From contig CAYVIB010000013.1 of the NCBI GenBank assembly GCA_964451365.1, positions 39,504-103,503 of the forward strand: a stretch of 64,000 bases of DNA, read 5' to 3'. The position numbers and the translations under genes were made by a program. Below, piece by piece: positions 51,781-60,849 of the stretch. Under the pieces are notes generated by a model. That model was not told the DNA's origin. It did not search any database and saw only the letters and a program-made list of their open reading frames with translations. Numbering within the stretch: position 1 is the stretch's first letter; every line of letters begins with the position of its first letter. This DNA comes from CAYVIB01 sp964451365 (GTDB taxonomy: Bacteria > Pseudomonadota > Gammaproteobacteria > Pseudomonadales > Cellvibrionaceae).

Positions 51781-52917
51781 CTACATAAACGCCGCTAATA
51801 CATTGTTAAGAAACCGCTGGCCCAGTAGAGTGGCGCGCAGAGTTTCATGGTAGTCTTCCAGCAGATTATCGCCGACAAGTTTTGACAGTTTTGTTTCAAT
51901 CGTTCGAAGTTCCACTCCCGTTCTTTCTTCAAACAGCTTTGCCGAAACACCGTCAATCAGGCGCAGGCCGTTCATCATGAATTCCAGCGGCAGGTTTTCC
52001 TCGACTATGACACGTCGGGCCGCGGTAAAGTTTTTCTCTTTCGTCATGTAGTCCGCCGGAAGCCGGGTTTTGTTGTAGCGAAAGATGCCTTCCGTTGTCG
52101 TGACTTTTCCGTGAGCGCCCGCCCCGATAGCGAGATAATCACCAAACTCCCAATAGTTGAGATTGTGCTTTGCCCGCCGCCCCGGCTGTGCATATGCGGA
52201 TATTTCGTACTGCCGGTAACCGGCCTGTTGTAAAAGCTGGTGTCCCCGGTCCTGGATATCACACAGGGTTTCGTCCTCCGGTAGCACCGGCGGTTGGCTG
52301 TAAAAAGCGGTGTTCGGCTCGATGGTGAGTTGGTACCAGGAAACATGTTCCGGTTGCAGGGAGATGGCCCGCTCCAGGTCCGACAGGGCCTGCCCGATGG
52401 TCTGATCCGGCAGGCCGTGCATCAGATCCAGGTTGATATTATCGAAGCCGGCATTTCTGGCCAACTCAAATGCTGTCACCGCCTGATTGCTGTCGTGAAT
52501 CCGCCCCAGCCGCTGCAGTTGGTGATCGGTAAAACTCTGGATGCCGATTGACAGGCGATTTACTCCCTCCGACCTCAACGCGCGAAAATTTCCTCGCTCC
52601 GCAGTGCCGGGATTAGCCTCGAGGGTAATTTCCACATCGTCCGCAAAGTGGAAATACTGTTCCGCCCGGGCGATCACTTCGCCGATGGCGCCCGCCGGAA
52701 ACAGGCTGGGTGTGCCGCCGCCGAAAAAAATCGATTGCAGCCTGCGCCCCCAGGCCAGATGGGCATCCGCCGCCAGGTCATCCAGCAGCGCCGCAAGATA
52801 CTCTGACACGGGCAATGTTTCCGGGTGCGCATGGGAGTTGAAATCGCAGTACGGGCACTTTTTCACGCACCACGGAATGTGGACATAAAGGGAAAGAGGT
52901 GGGAGAGTTCCGGGCAT
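51781..52917 (-). CDS. hemW: HemW-like radical SAM protein
   Basis: The 378-residue protein has the radical-SAM cluster motif as IPWCVKKCPYCDFNSH near residue 14 (CxxxCxxC) and the HemW marker KHNLNYW. HemW proteins are haem chaperones; they look like but are not coproporphyrinogen dehydrogenase HemN. The conserved C-terminal region GVSAKLFEERTGVEL is also present. In Pseudomonas hemW lies beside rdgB; here they are separated by a TraF-like gene and a GGDEF gene. Confidence 0.92.
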   Translation of the reverse strand: MPGTLPPLSLYVHIPWCVKKCPYCDFNSHAHPETLPVSEYLAALLDDLAADAHLAWGRRLQSIFFGGGTPSLFPAGAIGEVIARAEQYFHFADDVEITLEANPGTAERGNFRALRSEGVNRLSIGIQSFTDHQLQRLGRIHDSNQAVTAFELARNAGFDNINLDLMHGLPDQTIGQALSDLERAISLQPEHVSWYQLTIEPNTAFYSQPPVLPEDETLCDIQDRGHQLLQQAGYRQYEISAYAQPGRRAKHNLNYWEFGDYLAIGAGAHGKVTTTEGIFRYNKTRLPADYMTKEKNFTAARRVIVEENLPLEFMMNGLRLIDGVSAKLFEERTGVELRTIETKLSKLVGDNLLEDYHETLRATLLGQRFLNNVLAAFM

Positions 52918-53046
52918 TGAAGATTACGGCATTGGAATATAGAGTGAATAGTCCATTGTTATGAATGGCGTCCCGGCGTCATCTTAACCTGAATGTGACC
53001 GGCGCAATATCCGCACCGGCATGGGAACACTACAATTTGACGCTGA

Positions 53047-54393
53047 ATGACGACAAGCGGTTCATTTAGAGCAAAAACTATTATGGCGAAAGCAGTGGGC
53101 AGGACAAAAATAGCATTCCCGGTTTGGAGAGTGCTGCGTTGGGTGGGAGCGGGTGTTTTGGGTTCAGCGCCGGTCCTGTCCCATGCGGTCAATTTCGGGA
53201 TCTACGAATCGCGTGCGATGGGCATGGGCGGCGCCGCCGTTGCCAGCGCCAATACTGAAAATGCAGTGTATTACAACCCGGCGCTAATGGCATTTCACGA
53301 TGAAAAAGAAGAAGCGGGCCGGGATGGCCGGTTCTTTTTCCCGACGCTTTCGGTACAGGCGCTGGAGAATATTGAAGATGCGGAGGACGCCTGGGACCGT
53401 AACCTGGACGCGCAGCTGTCCGCTTCCGTGGATGCGTTTAACGCCGATCCCAACGCGGCCAGCGCCCAGGCGGTGGCCGATTCGATCCAGGAATTAAATG
53501 GCGTTATTGAGGAACTGGGAAATGAAGACTACCTGGTGGATGCTTTCGCCGGTTTTTCGGTGAGCGAACCGGGCGCGCGTGAGGGAGGGGGTTTTTATTT
53601 CGGTACGCGCGTGGTGGGCGGTGGTCGGGCCAATGTCACCCAGGAAGACCTGGACCTGATTGATGATTATGTGGAAGCAATGAATTTTGTCGCCTCCGGT
53701 GGCGCCAACGGTGAAGCGCACCCCGAGTTGTTTGATGCCGACGGTAACCTGATTGATCCGGAAGAAACTCTGGGTTCCACCGTGGATGTCGGTGCAATTG
53801 CACTGACCGAATGGGGTGTTGCCGCCGCGAAGGAATTTTCCATTTTCGGGCGTCCAGTCGCCCTGGGTATTACGCCCAAGGTTAAGCGGGTGGATGTGTT
53901 TCGCGAAGCCCGGGGCTACAGCGACGGGGATATCGACCTGGATGAGAATGACCGTACTTATCTGTCACTTAACGTTGATGCCGGCATGGCAATGGAAGTC
54001 GGTGAGCATTTCCGTTTCGGCCTGTCGATCAAGGATCTTATTCCGGAAAGTTTCGAGTCCGGCACCGGCCGGGAGATCAACTTGCGGGCGCGGCCGCGCA
54101 TGGGCGTGGCCTACGTCAACAGTTGGGCAACGGTGGGTCTGGATGTGGACCTGGCGGAGAACGAACCGGTGGCCGGTGAACTGCCGAGCCAGGATGCCAG
54201 CCTGGGAGTTGAGCTGAGCCCGTTTTGGGATATTGACCTGAGGCTGGGTTACCGCCACGACCTCAGCGGCATACGCGAGGACATTGTGTCCGCCGGATTG
54301 GGATATCGCCTGGGAAGGTTTGTTTTTGAGGCCGCTTACGCCGAAAGCAATGAACTGAAGGGCGCCGCCCTTCAGTTGGGCATGACGTTCTAA
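53047..54393 (+). CDS. TraF-like outer-membrane beta-barrel protein
   Basis: The 448-residue protein has an N-terminal export signal (about residues 30-47) and then NFGIYESRAMGMGGAAVASANTENAVYYNPALMAF, split here as a beta-barrel entry segment with the typical AVYYNPA. The C-terminus ends in Phe after alternating strands, as outer-membrane barrels do. It matches the TraF_2 family named for conjugation but widespread in chromosomes with no transfer genes, as here. ATG at 53047 or 53083 could be the start. It converges on the GGDEF gene with a 4-bp overlap. Confidence 0.7.
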   Translation: MTTSGSFRAKTIMAKAVGRTKIAFPVWRVLRWVGAGVLGSAPVLSHAVNFGIYESRAMGMGGAAVASANTENAVYYNPALMAFHDEKEEAGRDGRFFFPTLSVQALENIEDAEDAWDRNLDAQLSASVDAFNADPNAASAQAVADSIQELNGVIEELGNEDYLVDAFAGFSVSEPGAREGGGFYFGTRVVGGGRANVTQEDLDLIDDYVEAMNFVASGGANGEAHPELFDADGNLIDPEETLGSTVDVGAIALTEWGVAAAKEFSIFGRPVALGITPKVKRVDVFREARGYSDGDIDLDENDRTYLSLNVDAGMAMEVGEHFRFGLSIKDLIPESFESGTGREINLRARPRMGVAYVNSWATVGLDVDLAENEPVAGELPSQDASLGVELSPFWDIDLRLGYRHDLSGIREDIVSAGLGYRLGRFVFEAAYAESNELKGAALQLGMTF

Positions 54394-55727
54394 AAAAGCT
54401 CCGCTTCCCCGTCGGCCGGCAGCGAGTCGGCCAGAATGGTGCAGTTTCGCCCCCGGTTTTTGGCAGTGTAGAGCGCCTGGTCCACGCGCCGGAAAAGCGA
54501 CTCGAAGTCCTCATCGCGCTCCGCCGTGCCCACGCCAAAACTGGCGGTCATGGTAATGGGCTTGTCCTGGGGGCCAAAGGGATTGGTGGCAATAATATCG
54601 CGAATTTTTTCCGCCAGGATGTAAGCATTTTTTTCATTGGTTTGTGGGCAGAACAAAATAAATTCCTCGCCACCCCAGCGGGCCAGGCTGTCCTTCTCCC
54701 GGATATTCTGGTTGATAACATCCGCCAGCTGAACCAGCACATCGTCGCCCGTCTGGTGCCCGCGCCTGTCGTTGATGCGTTTGAAGTGATCCACATCGAT
54801 AAGAATAATTGACAGTTTATTCGTGTCCGTCCGCTGCTTGAACGCGTTGTCAATCACCAGATTAAAACCGAGCCGGTTATAGAGGCGGGTCAGCGAGTCG
54901 GTAGTGGAGAGCAGCTTGTATTTATCAGCGTCGCTCTTTAAATCGATATTGTCCTGAATCAGTTCGCGGATGCGCTTTTCCCGCCGCTGCTCCCGCCTGT
55001 TCAGGTAAATAATCCGCTGGGTGGTAATAACCGCGATTGCCACCATCCAAAAGATGAGAATACTCAGATACAGGTTTTCACCGGAAATCCAGCGCCCCGT
55101 AAACCTGAAGTTTTTGATTTTCACTTCGTGCGTCCCGGGCTTTACGGGTGTGGGGAAATCCAGGGTCAGCGACGTCACATTGCTAAAACTCGGGTGTGAC
55201 AACTCCCGGGGGATATTGAACATTTCCAGCCACCAGTCGGCCGGGTCCAGATCGGCCAGGTTCAGCACCAGGGTCCGGTTCAGATCCGGCCTGCGAAGGT
55301 TGACAGTATTGAATTTGGCGCTGTTGTAATCGTCCGGATTGGAAAACAGCGGGTTGTAGTCGCGGATGTGCAGGCGCAGGACCTCTGTCGGTCCGCTGTA
55401 CTCGATCTCCATTTCCAGCGTGTCAAAAGCTGAAAGATCAATACCATCGGTCCAGTCCGAGCCCCGGGACAGAACAAAGGTATAGCCGCAGTAAGATGAC
55501 TCCGCGTTCCCGCGCAGGTCGCACTGCCAGTGGCTCTGTTCATCGTTCAGCAATTTATTGGTGCTCGTTCCGCCAATTTCCTGGTCGGAAAAAAGGAAGA
55601 TAACGTGCTCATTTTGGTTGGGTACCAGCGTGTATACCCTGGGAGGCAGGAAGTTATGGGCAACTGTAACAATAATGGTGACGAGGACTGCCAGCAGATA
55701 CAGCGTGTTGGTGGTCTTGCTTTTCAT
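54390..55727 (-). CDS. Diguanylate cyclase with a periplasmic sugar-binding-like domain
   Basis: The 445-residue protein has an N-terminal membrane helix (about residues 8-25), a periplasmic domain of about 190 residues and a second helix (about 222-243). A GGDEF domain follows with the active GGEEF signature in LARWGGEEFILFCP. An inhibitory I-site (REKD) lies five residues upstream of it. The periplasmic part (GIDLSAFDTLEMEIEYSG, TLVLNLADLDPADWW) has the alternating strands of galactose-binding-like beta-sandwiches found in carbohydrate-binding modules. It should make c-di-GMP in response to an extracytoplasmic ligand, possibly a sugar (inference). Confidence 0.85.
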   Translation of the reverse strand: MKSKTTNTLYLLAVLVTIIVTVAHNFLPPRVYTLVPNQNEHVIFLFSDQEIGGTSTNKLLNDEQSHWQCDLRGNAESSYCGYTFVLSRGSDWTDGIDLSAFDTLEMEIEYSGPTEVLRLHIRDYNPLFSNPDDYNSAKFNTVNLRRPDLNRTLVLNLADLDPADWWLEMFNIPRELSHPSFSNVTSLTLDFPTPVKPGTHEVKIKNFRFTGRWISGENLYLSILIFWMVAIAVITTQRIIYLNRREQRREKRIRELIQDNIDLKSDADKYKLLSTTDSLTRLYNRLGFNLVIDNAFKQRTDTNKLSIILIDVDHFKRINDRRGHQTGDDVLVQLADVINQNIREKDSLARWGGEEFILFCPQTNEKNAYILAEKIRDIIATNPFGPQDKPITMTASFGVGTAERDEDFESLFRRVDQALYTAKNRGRNCTILADSLPADGEAELF

Positions 55728-55876
55728 TTCGCGAAGCGGGTACCCAAATGCAGGCGGTGGCCGGGAGTTGGCGCCTATTTAAACATAAGTAATAAGCTCC
55801 AGTGTAGTTACCAGTCAGCAAATTTGCTGGGAAATTAAACAGCCAGAGAGGCCCCGGAAGGCATAGGTTGGCGTGG

Positions 55877-55897
55877 AGCCCTTGCAGTACAAGGGCT
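55877..55897 (-). terminator. Hairpin after rdgB without a T-run
   Basis: AGCCCTTG and CAAGGGCT pair perfectly around five bases. It lies about 34 bases downstream of the rdgB stop in the minus direction. No T-run follows, so termination is uncertain. A smaller stem (AGCCG/CGGCT, 55918-55932) overlaps the rdgB stop. Confidence 0.4.
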
Positions 55898-55930
55898 GGA
55901 GGGAAGCAGAAGGAAATAGCCGTTCGTCGG

Positions 55931-56533
55931 CTAGGCCAATGGGCGTCGGGAGAATTCCGCCAGCAGCTGGTTCAGCGCGATAGCACGGTGGCTTATGGCA
56001 TTTTTCTCGTCTTTCGGCAGCTGGGCGGAACTGCAGCCATGTGTGGGAACGTAAAACAGGGGGTCGTAACCAAAGCCGTTTTTGCCCATCGGCTCCGTCA
56101 GAATGCGTCCCTCCCAGCTTCCCTGGCAGATCAAAGGTGTGGGATCGGCGGCGTAGCGCATAAATACCAGTACGCATTGATACCGCGCGGTGCGCAGGTG
56201 CTCCGGTACATCGGCCAGTTCCCTCAGTAACTTGAGATTGTTCTTTTCATCCGTGGCGCCGTCGCCGCTAAAACGCGCTGAGTAAATGCCGGGCGCGCCG
56301 TTGAGGGCGTCCACCTCGATTCCCGAATCGTCGGCGAGTGCGGGCAGTCCGGAATGTTCGCAGGCGTGGCGCGCTTTGATAATCGCGTTTTCCACAAATG
56401 TCAGCCCGGTTTCGTCCGCGTCGTCGATACCGAATTCCTTTTGTGGGCGCACGTCGTAATCGCAGCCCTTCAGCAGCACCTGAAGTTCTTCCAGCTTGCC
56501 GGGATTGTTGCTCGCCAAAACGATGGTTTGCAT
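55931..56533 (-). CDS. rdgB: XTP/dITP diphosphatase (non-canonical purine NTP pyrophosphatase)
   Basis: The 200-residue protein starts IVLASNNPGKLEELQVLL and has GLPALADDSGIEVDAL and NGFGYDPLFYVP, the standard HAM1/RdgB motifs. It hydrolyses ITP, dITP and XTP to monophosphates to keep damaged purines out of nucleic acids. It lies 5 bp downstream of the DUF4426 gene, an order also found in Pseudomonas. Confidence 0.95.
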   Translation of the reverse strand: MQTIVLASNNPGKLEELQVLLKGCDYDVRPQKEFGIDDADETGLTFVENAIIKARHACEHSGLPALADDSGIEVDALNGAPGIYSARFSGDGATDEKNNLKLLRELADVPEHLRTARYQCVLVFMRYAADPTPLICQGSWEGRILTEPMGKNGFGYDPLFYVPTHGCSSAQLPKDEKNAISHRAIALNQLLAEFSRRPLA

Positions 56534-56538
56534 GCTCT

Positions 56539-56979
56539 TTATTCCGCGTACAGTTTCTTGGTGAATTTCAGTTCAAGGGGCACGGTCTCGCCTTCGATCC
56601 GAATATCGATATCGAAGTGGACAACCTCCTCGCCGCTGACTCTAACCGGCGCGATATAGTAGACCGTGTTTTCCTCCTTAATGGTTTTGAACTTCAATGG
56701 TTTCTGTTGCTGCATCAGGTCGGCAACCGTTCCCGACAGAGTGACGGGAATGCCGCCGTGCTCTCCGTTTTTGCTGACAACGATATTGATAAGGGATTCA
56801 TACTTGCTGCGTTTGATACCGTAGGCCTTGGCAATTTCCGGCGCAATGAACGTACTGTTGAAAACCGTGTAGTAAACGGTGTGGTTGTTGAATTTTTTAA
56901 ATTCCTCCCCTTCCTGTGCTGCCGATGTTGCTGCGAAAGTAAGGAAGATTGCAAACGATAAAAATTTTTTGAAAATCAT
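56539..56979 (-). CDS. DUF4426 domain periplasmic protein
   Basis: The 146-residue protein has a signal peptide (about residues 1-21, core FAIFLTFAATSAA) and a DUF4426 domain with NHTVYYTVFNSTFIAPEIAKA and FTKKLYAE at the C-terminus. The family is found between metW and rdgB in Pseudomonas-like genomes; no function is known. Its position upstream of rdgB with 5 bp between suggests co-transcription. Confidence 0.85.
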   Translation of the reverse strand: MIFKKFLSFAIFLTFAATSAAQEGEEFKKFNNHTVYYTVFNSTFIAPEIAKAYGIKRSKYESLINIVVSKNGEHGGIPVTLSGTVADLMQQQKPLKFKTIKEENTVYYIAPVRVSGEEVVHFDIDIRIEGETVPLELKFTKKLYAE

Positions 56980-57067
56980 TTTTTTACTCGATTACTTTGT
57001 GTTACTTGTTCCAAAAATGGTATTTATGAGGGGTAGAAATGCTGACGCCTCAGTTTCTTTTACAGCC

Positions 57068-57162
57068 GTCATGTTCGCGCAGCGGATATTCAGGAAAAAG
57101 CTCTCCGTCATCCGGGGTTTTCTGGATCTTCGCTGGGCGGCACTCCGCTGCGCGAAGATGAC
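57068..57162. mobile_element. 95-bp inverted-repeat element (REP/MITE-like)
   Basis: Nineteen bases at 57068-57086 (start GTCATGTTCGCGCAG) are the reverse complement of 57144-57162 with one mismatch. Between them lies another stem, ATCTTCGC/GCGAAGAT (57126-57133 and 57152-57159), and the GCGGCACTCCG core. It lies in the metW-DUF4426 gap and has the features of a dispersed repeated palindromic element rather than an operator. No transposase is encoded. Confidence 0.55.
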
Positions 57163-57277
57163 AACGTTCTGGCTCTTTTACATGAACGCGCTATTTTTGC
57201 TAGTTCCGATCAAATTGGAACGTTACTGTTTGATAAATTCTTTCCTCTCCCGCACCCTAAGTTCGTTACCAAACAAG

Positions 57278-57871
57278 TTATTTAGTAACGCGATAAAGCG
57301 CCGTCTCACCAAACAGGTTCGGGTGTGTGTGATGCAACAGGTTCCCCAGCGTACGGCTGGCCACCACCTCCCGGTTAAGCACCGCAATTTTCAAATCCTT
57401 GCACAGCACCTCGAAGTCCCTGAAGGTGCAGAAATGAATATTGGGCGTGTTGTACCACTCGTAGGGCAGCAGGTCCGACACCGGCATGCGTCCCCTGAAA
57501 AACAGGTGCAATCGGGCCCGCCAATGGCCGAAGTTGGGGAATGTGACAATACACTGCTGGCCGACCCGGAGCATTTCCGCAAGCACTTTGTCCGGATGGT
57601 GCATGGTCTGAATCGTTTGCGACATGATCACGGTATCGAAACTTTTGTTGTCGAAATTGCTCAGGCCCTCGTCGAGGTTCTGTTCGACAACGTTCACGCC
57701 GTTTTCCACGCAGCGCAAAATATTTTCCGAATTGATTTCCACGCCATAGCCGTGCACGTTCCTGGTGTCCGTCAGCAGTTTGAGCAGGGTACCGTCGCCA
57801 CAGCCCAGGTCAAGCACGCGGGAGTCGGGTTTGATCCAGTCGAGAATGACATTGTGGTCGATACGGCTCAC
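57278..57871 (-). CDS. metW: MetW, methionine biosynthesis protein
   Basis: The 197-residue protein has a methyltransferase fold with LDLGCGDGTLLKLLTD near residue 20 and SFDTVIMSQTIQTM. MetW partners MetX in O-acylhomoserine formation in several proteobacteria; its exact role is debated. The ORF extends to a TTG at 57883, but I prefer the GTG at 57871. It lies right after the metX stop and is preceded by GAGGTG. Confidence 0.9.
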   Translation of the reverse strand: MSRIDHNVILDWIKPDSRVLDLGCGDGTLLKLLTDTRNVHGYGVEINSENILRCVENGVNVVEQNLDEGLSNFDNKSFDTVIMSQTIQTMHHPDKVLAEMLRVGQQCIVTFPNFGHWRARLHLFFRGRMPVSDLLPYEWYNTPNIHFCTFRDFEVLCKDLKIAVLNREVVASRTLGNLLHHTHPNLFGETALYRVTK

Positions 57872-57872
57872 G

Positions 57873-59018
57873 TCACACCTCAATCTTGTTCATATAACTG
57901 GAAAACAGCTCCCAGTAACGCAATTGGTTGGGCACCAGAAAGGCATCGTGACCATAAGTGGATTCAATCTCCCCGTACACCACATCGCGGTCGGCGCGGA
58001 TTAATGCAGTGACAATTTCACGCGAGCGGGTCGGTGCGAAGCGCCAGTCGGAGGTAAACGACATCACCAGGAACTTACACGCCGCGTGGCGGAAAGCTTC
58101 CGCCGGATCGTCATTGTACTCGCGCGCCAGGTCGAAGTAGTCCAGCGCCTTGGTCATCAGGATATAAGTATTCGCATCGAAGCCCTCGGCAAACTTTTTG
58201 CCCTGGTAACGCAGGTAACTTTGAATCTGGAATTCCACCGGCTCTTCCGTGCCCTGCATAAAGCTGCCGGAGCGCAATTCGCGGCCGAATTTCTCCCCCA
58301 TGCCGTCGTCTGACAGATAGGTTATGTGGCCGATCATTCTCGCCACCGATAGCCCATGTTTGGGAAACGTATTTTGAGCCAGGTAATCGCCATCCAGGAA
58401 TTTGGGATCCGACAAAATAGCCTGTCGCGCGGCTTCGTTGAACGCAATATTTTGCGCAGTGAGTTTCATCGCCGAGGCGATGACCACACAGTGCCTTAAC
58501 CGCTGTGGATACTCCAGCGACCAGCGCATGGCCTGCATGCCGCCGAGGCTGCCGCCGATGACCGCCGCCCAGGTGTCAATGCCGAGCCGATCGGCCAGCC
58601 GGGCCTGGGTGTGTACCCAGTCGCGCACGCGCAGTGGCGGAAACTCCCGGCCCCAGGGTTTGCCGGTGTTGGGGTTGATGGAAAGCGGTCCGGTGGAACC
58701 GTGGCAACCGCCGATATTATTTACTGACACTACAAAAAATTTATTGGTGTCGATTGGTTTGCCGGGGCCGATGTAGCCGTCCCACCAGCCAGGTTTTTTG
58801 TCGTCCACGGAATGGTAACCGGCGGCGTGGTGGTGGCTCGATAATGCATGGCAAATTAACACCGCATTACTTCCGGAGGCGTTAAGTGTGCCGTAGGTTT
58901 CAATAATTAATTCGTAGCTTTGCAGGGTGCGCCCGCACGCGAGCACGATTGGCTCGTCGAACTGGATTATTTCGGGGGTCACCAAACCCACCGAATTGTC
59001 AGGAAAAGGTGCGGACAT
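57873..59018 (-). CDS. metX: Homoserine O-acyltransferase MetX
   Basis: The 381-residue protein is an alpha/beta-hydrolase-fold enzyme with nucleophile Ser in GGSLGGMQAMRW (about residues 155-166), catalytic Asp in SFTSDWRFAP and His in TYGHDAFLV. It acylates homoserine from acetyl- or succinyl-CoA for methionine synthesis; the acyl donor cannot be told from sequence here. It is followed immediately by metW, the usual pair. Confidence 0.93.
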   Translation of the reverse strand: MSAPFPDNSVGLVTPEIIQFDEPIVLACGRTLQSYELIIETYGTLNASGSNAVLICHALSSHHHAAGYHSVDDKKPGWWDGYIGPGKPIDTNKFFVVSVNNIGGCHGSTGPLSINPNTGKPWGREFPPLRVRDWVHTQARLADRLGIDTWAAVIGGSLGGMQAMRWSLEYPQRLRHCVVIASAMKLTAQNIAFNEAARQAILSDPKFLDGDYLAQNTFPKHGLSVARMIGHITYLSDDGMGEKFGRELRSGSFMQGTEEPVEFQIQSYLRYQGKKFAEGFDANTYILMTKALDYFDLAREYNDDPAEAFRHAACKFLVMSFTSDWRFAPTRSREIVTALIRADRDVVYGEIESTYGHDAFLVPNQLRYWELFSSYMNKIEV

Positions 59019-59020
59019 TT

Positions 59021-59344
59021 TTATTGATCGGTTGTCTGGTCGCTTATAGGGTCACTTTTACGGACTGAGGCTTTTTCCGGAAGTTTGGTGGGCGATGATA
59101 TTTCAATTATTTTGTAACGCGAAGTCCCGCCGCAAATTAATTGCACGTTTTGTTTTGCCACCCCGAACTGCCTGCTCAAAAATTTAACCAAGTGTGAATT
59201 TGCCTTGCCGTCCACCGGCGGTGCGGTAATGCGAATTTTGAGTTTATCCGCTTGGACTCCAACAATATCATCGGTAGACGCCCTGGGTTGCAGCTGGCAG
59301 TGCAGTACCAGTTTTTCGCCCTGCCAGCGGTAGTGCCCTGCCAT
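59021..59344 (-). CDS. yggU: YggU/DUF167 family protein
   Basis: The 107-residue protein has the DUF167 pattern: GEKLVLHCQLQPRASTD, then ITAPPVDGKANSHLVKFLS. The family is small and cytoplasmic, with unknown biochemical role. It overlaps yggT by 1 bp and lies just before metX. Confidence 0.88.
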   Translation of the reverse strand: MAGHYRWQGEKLVLHCQLQPRASTDDIVGVQADKLKIRITAPPVDGKANSHLVKFLSRQFGVAKQNVQLICGGTSRYKIIEISSPTKLPEKASVRKSDPISDQTTDQ

Positions 59345-59931
59345 TAAATTCCAATGACAAGGTCGGGGATCACGCGCAAAGAATAGGCAAAGCCATCCAA
59401 AAACATCTGCAGCACGTAAATGCCCATACCCAGGAACAGCACTGAAAAATCCAACCCGCCCATTGGGGGAACAATTTTTTGAATGGGGGTAAGAAGCGGC
59501 TGCATCAGTTGGCGCGTCAGTGAAAGCACCGGATGGGTACTGTAAGGCGCGACGAAACTGGATATCACGAGAATAATAATTCCGCCGATCAGGACATAGG
59601 TAATGAACTTAAAGGTGGCCAGAAATCCCCATATCAACAGGTAACCGGGGTTCACGAACTGACCCGAGACGATGACTGCAACTATTTCGCCAAAGATCAC
59701 CTGAATTGCCAGTGCGAGAATCAGCGAAGCCAGGTCAATACCGAACAGACCGGGAATGACTTTGCGCAACGGCAGCAATACGGGATTGGTCAGTTTTACA
59801 ATCGCCTGCGAAAGGGGGTTGTAAAAATCCGCCCGCGCCAGTTGCAGCATAAAACGCAACAGTACAAACAGCAGATAAAGGCTGATGAGTGTCTCAATGA
59901 TGTAGATAAGTGCCTGGGTGACTGTACTCAT
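59344..59931 (-). CDS. yggT: YggT family membrane protein
   Basis: The 195-residue protein has four to five membrane helices in two related halves. Each half contains the family pattern of a Pro after a helix and LTNPVLLPLRKVIPG or LMQPLLTPIQKIVPP. YggT proteins are linked to osmotic and potassium effects and to envelope organisation in various bacteria. It lies 27 bp downstream of proC and overlaps yggU. Confidence 0.88.
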   Translation of the reverse strand: MSTVTQALIYIIETLISLYLLFVLLRFMLQLARADFYNPLSQAIVKLTNPVLLPLRKVIPGLFGIDLASLILALAIQVIFGEIVAVIVSGQFVNPGYLLIWGFLATFKFITYVLIGGIIILVISSFVAPYSTHPVLSLTRQLMQPLLTPIQKIVPPMGGLDFSVLFLGMGIYVLQMFLDGFAYSLRVIPDLVIGI

Positions 59932-59958
59932 AAAAATCCGTTCGGTTGTTTTGGTTTT

Positions 59959-60783
59959 TCAGGCGCTTCCCAGTTCCACCGCCAATTCGCGCGACCTGTC
60001 GGCGCAAGCCTGCATGGCGGCGGCAAAAATATCGCGCAGTTTATGCTCTTCGAAAGAGGCGATCGCCCGCTCGGTCGTACCGTTCGGAGACGTGACCCGT
60101 CGCCGCAGTTCGGCCACGTCCACGTCGCTCTCCCGCGCCAGCCTGGCGGCACCCAGCGCTGTTTGTATGGCGAGTGATTCCGCTGTCTCCCGGGTTAACC
60201 CCTGTTGTACGCCGGCGTCGATCATCGCCTCCATCACCAGGAAGAAGTAAGCCGGCCCGCTGCCGGATACCGCGGTAACGGCATCGATCAGACTTTCATC
60301 TTCCACCCAGCTTACGGTGCCGACGGCGGAGAGGATATTCTCCGCAACTTCCCGTTGCTGCGCGCTGGTGGAAGCGTTGGCAAATAGCGCGCTGGCGCCT
60401 TCCGCCACGAGCGCCGGGGTATTGGGCATGCAGCGGATGATGGACTGCCTTTTGCCGAGCCAGCGCCCGAGGCTTTCGCAACTGATTCCCGCGGCGATGC
60501 TAATGACCAGCGCGCCGACGGGAATATGCCCCGCCAGCGCCGTGGATACTTCGCGCATCACCTGGGGTTTTACCGCCAGCACGACCACGTCCGCCTGCTT
60601 CACCGCAGCGACGTTATTTTTTGCGGCGTGAACGCCGTAACTTTTTACGACCTTGTTTAAATTCTGTTCGTTAGGATCGCTGGCGAAAATATTTCCGCTT
60701 GCCGTGCCGTGGGCAACCAATCCACCAATTATGCTGTTGGCCATGTTGCCGGCGCCGATAAAGCTGATGTTTATATTGTTCAA
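59959..60783 (-). CDS. proC: Pyrroline-5-carboxylate reductase
   Basis: The 274-residue protein starts with the Rossmann motif FIGAGNMANSIIGGLV and carries the C-terminal signature ALGAARLARESDVDVAELRRRV. It reduces pyrroline-5-carboxylate to proline with NADPH. The start is TTG, six bases after a GGGAG ribosome binding site, which fits the N-terminus MNNINISFIG. yggS lies 67 bp upstream and may share its promoter. Confidence 0.95.
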   Translation of the reverse strand: MNNINISFIGAGNMANSIIGGLVAHGTASGNIFASDPNEQNLNKVVKSYGVHAAKNNVAAVKQADVVVLAVKPQVMREVSTALAGHIPVGALVISIAAGISCESLGRWLGKRQSIIRCMPNTPALVAEGASALFANASTSAQQREVAENILSAVGTVSWVEDESLIDAVTAVSGSGPAYFFLVMEAMIDAGVQQGLTRETAESLAIQTALGAARLARESDVDVAELRRRVTSPNGTTERAIASFEEHKLRDIFAAAMQACADRSRELAVELGSA

Positions 60784-60849
60784 AGCAATCTCCCTGATAA
60801 TTTGGGCGGGTTAGTATACCTCAGCTGGGTGCTTGGGGGTTTGCGTGGC

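Noticed and set aside
53047..54393. Conjugation gene
   Set aside because: The TraF name is a family label only; no other transfer genes are near and the protein is a chromosomal outer-membrane barrel.
57873..59021. SAM riboswitch upstream of metX
   Set aside because: Only 2 bp separate metX from yggU, leaving no leader.
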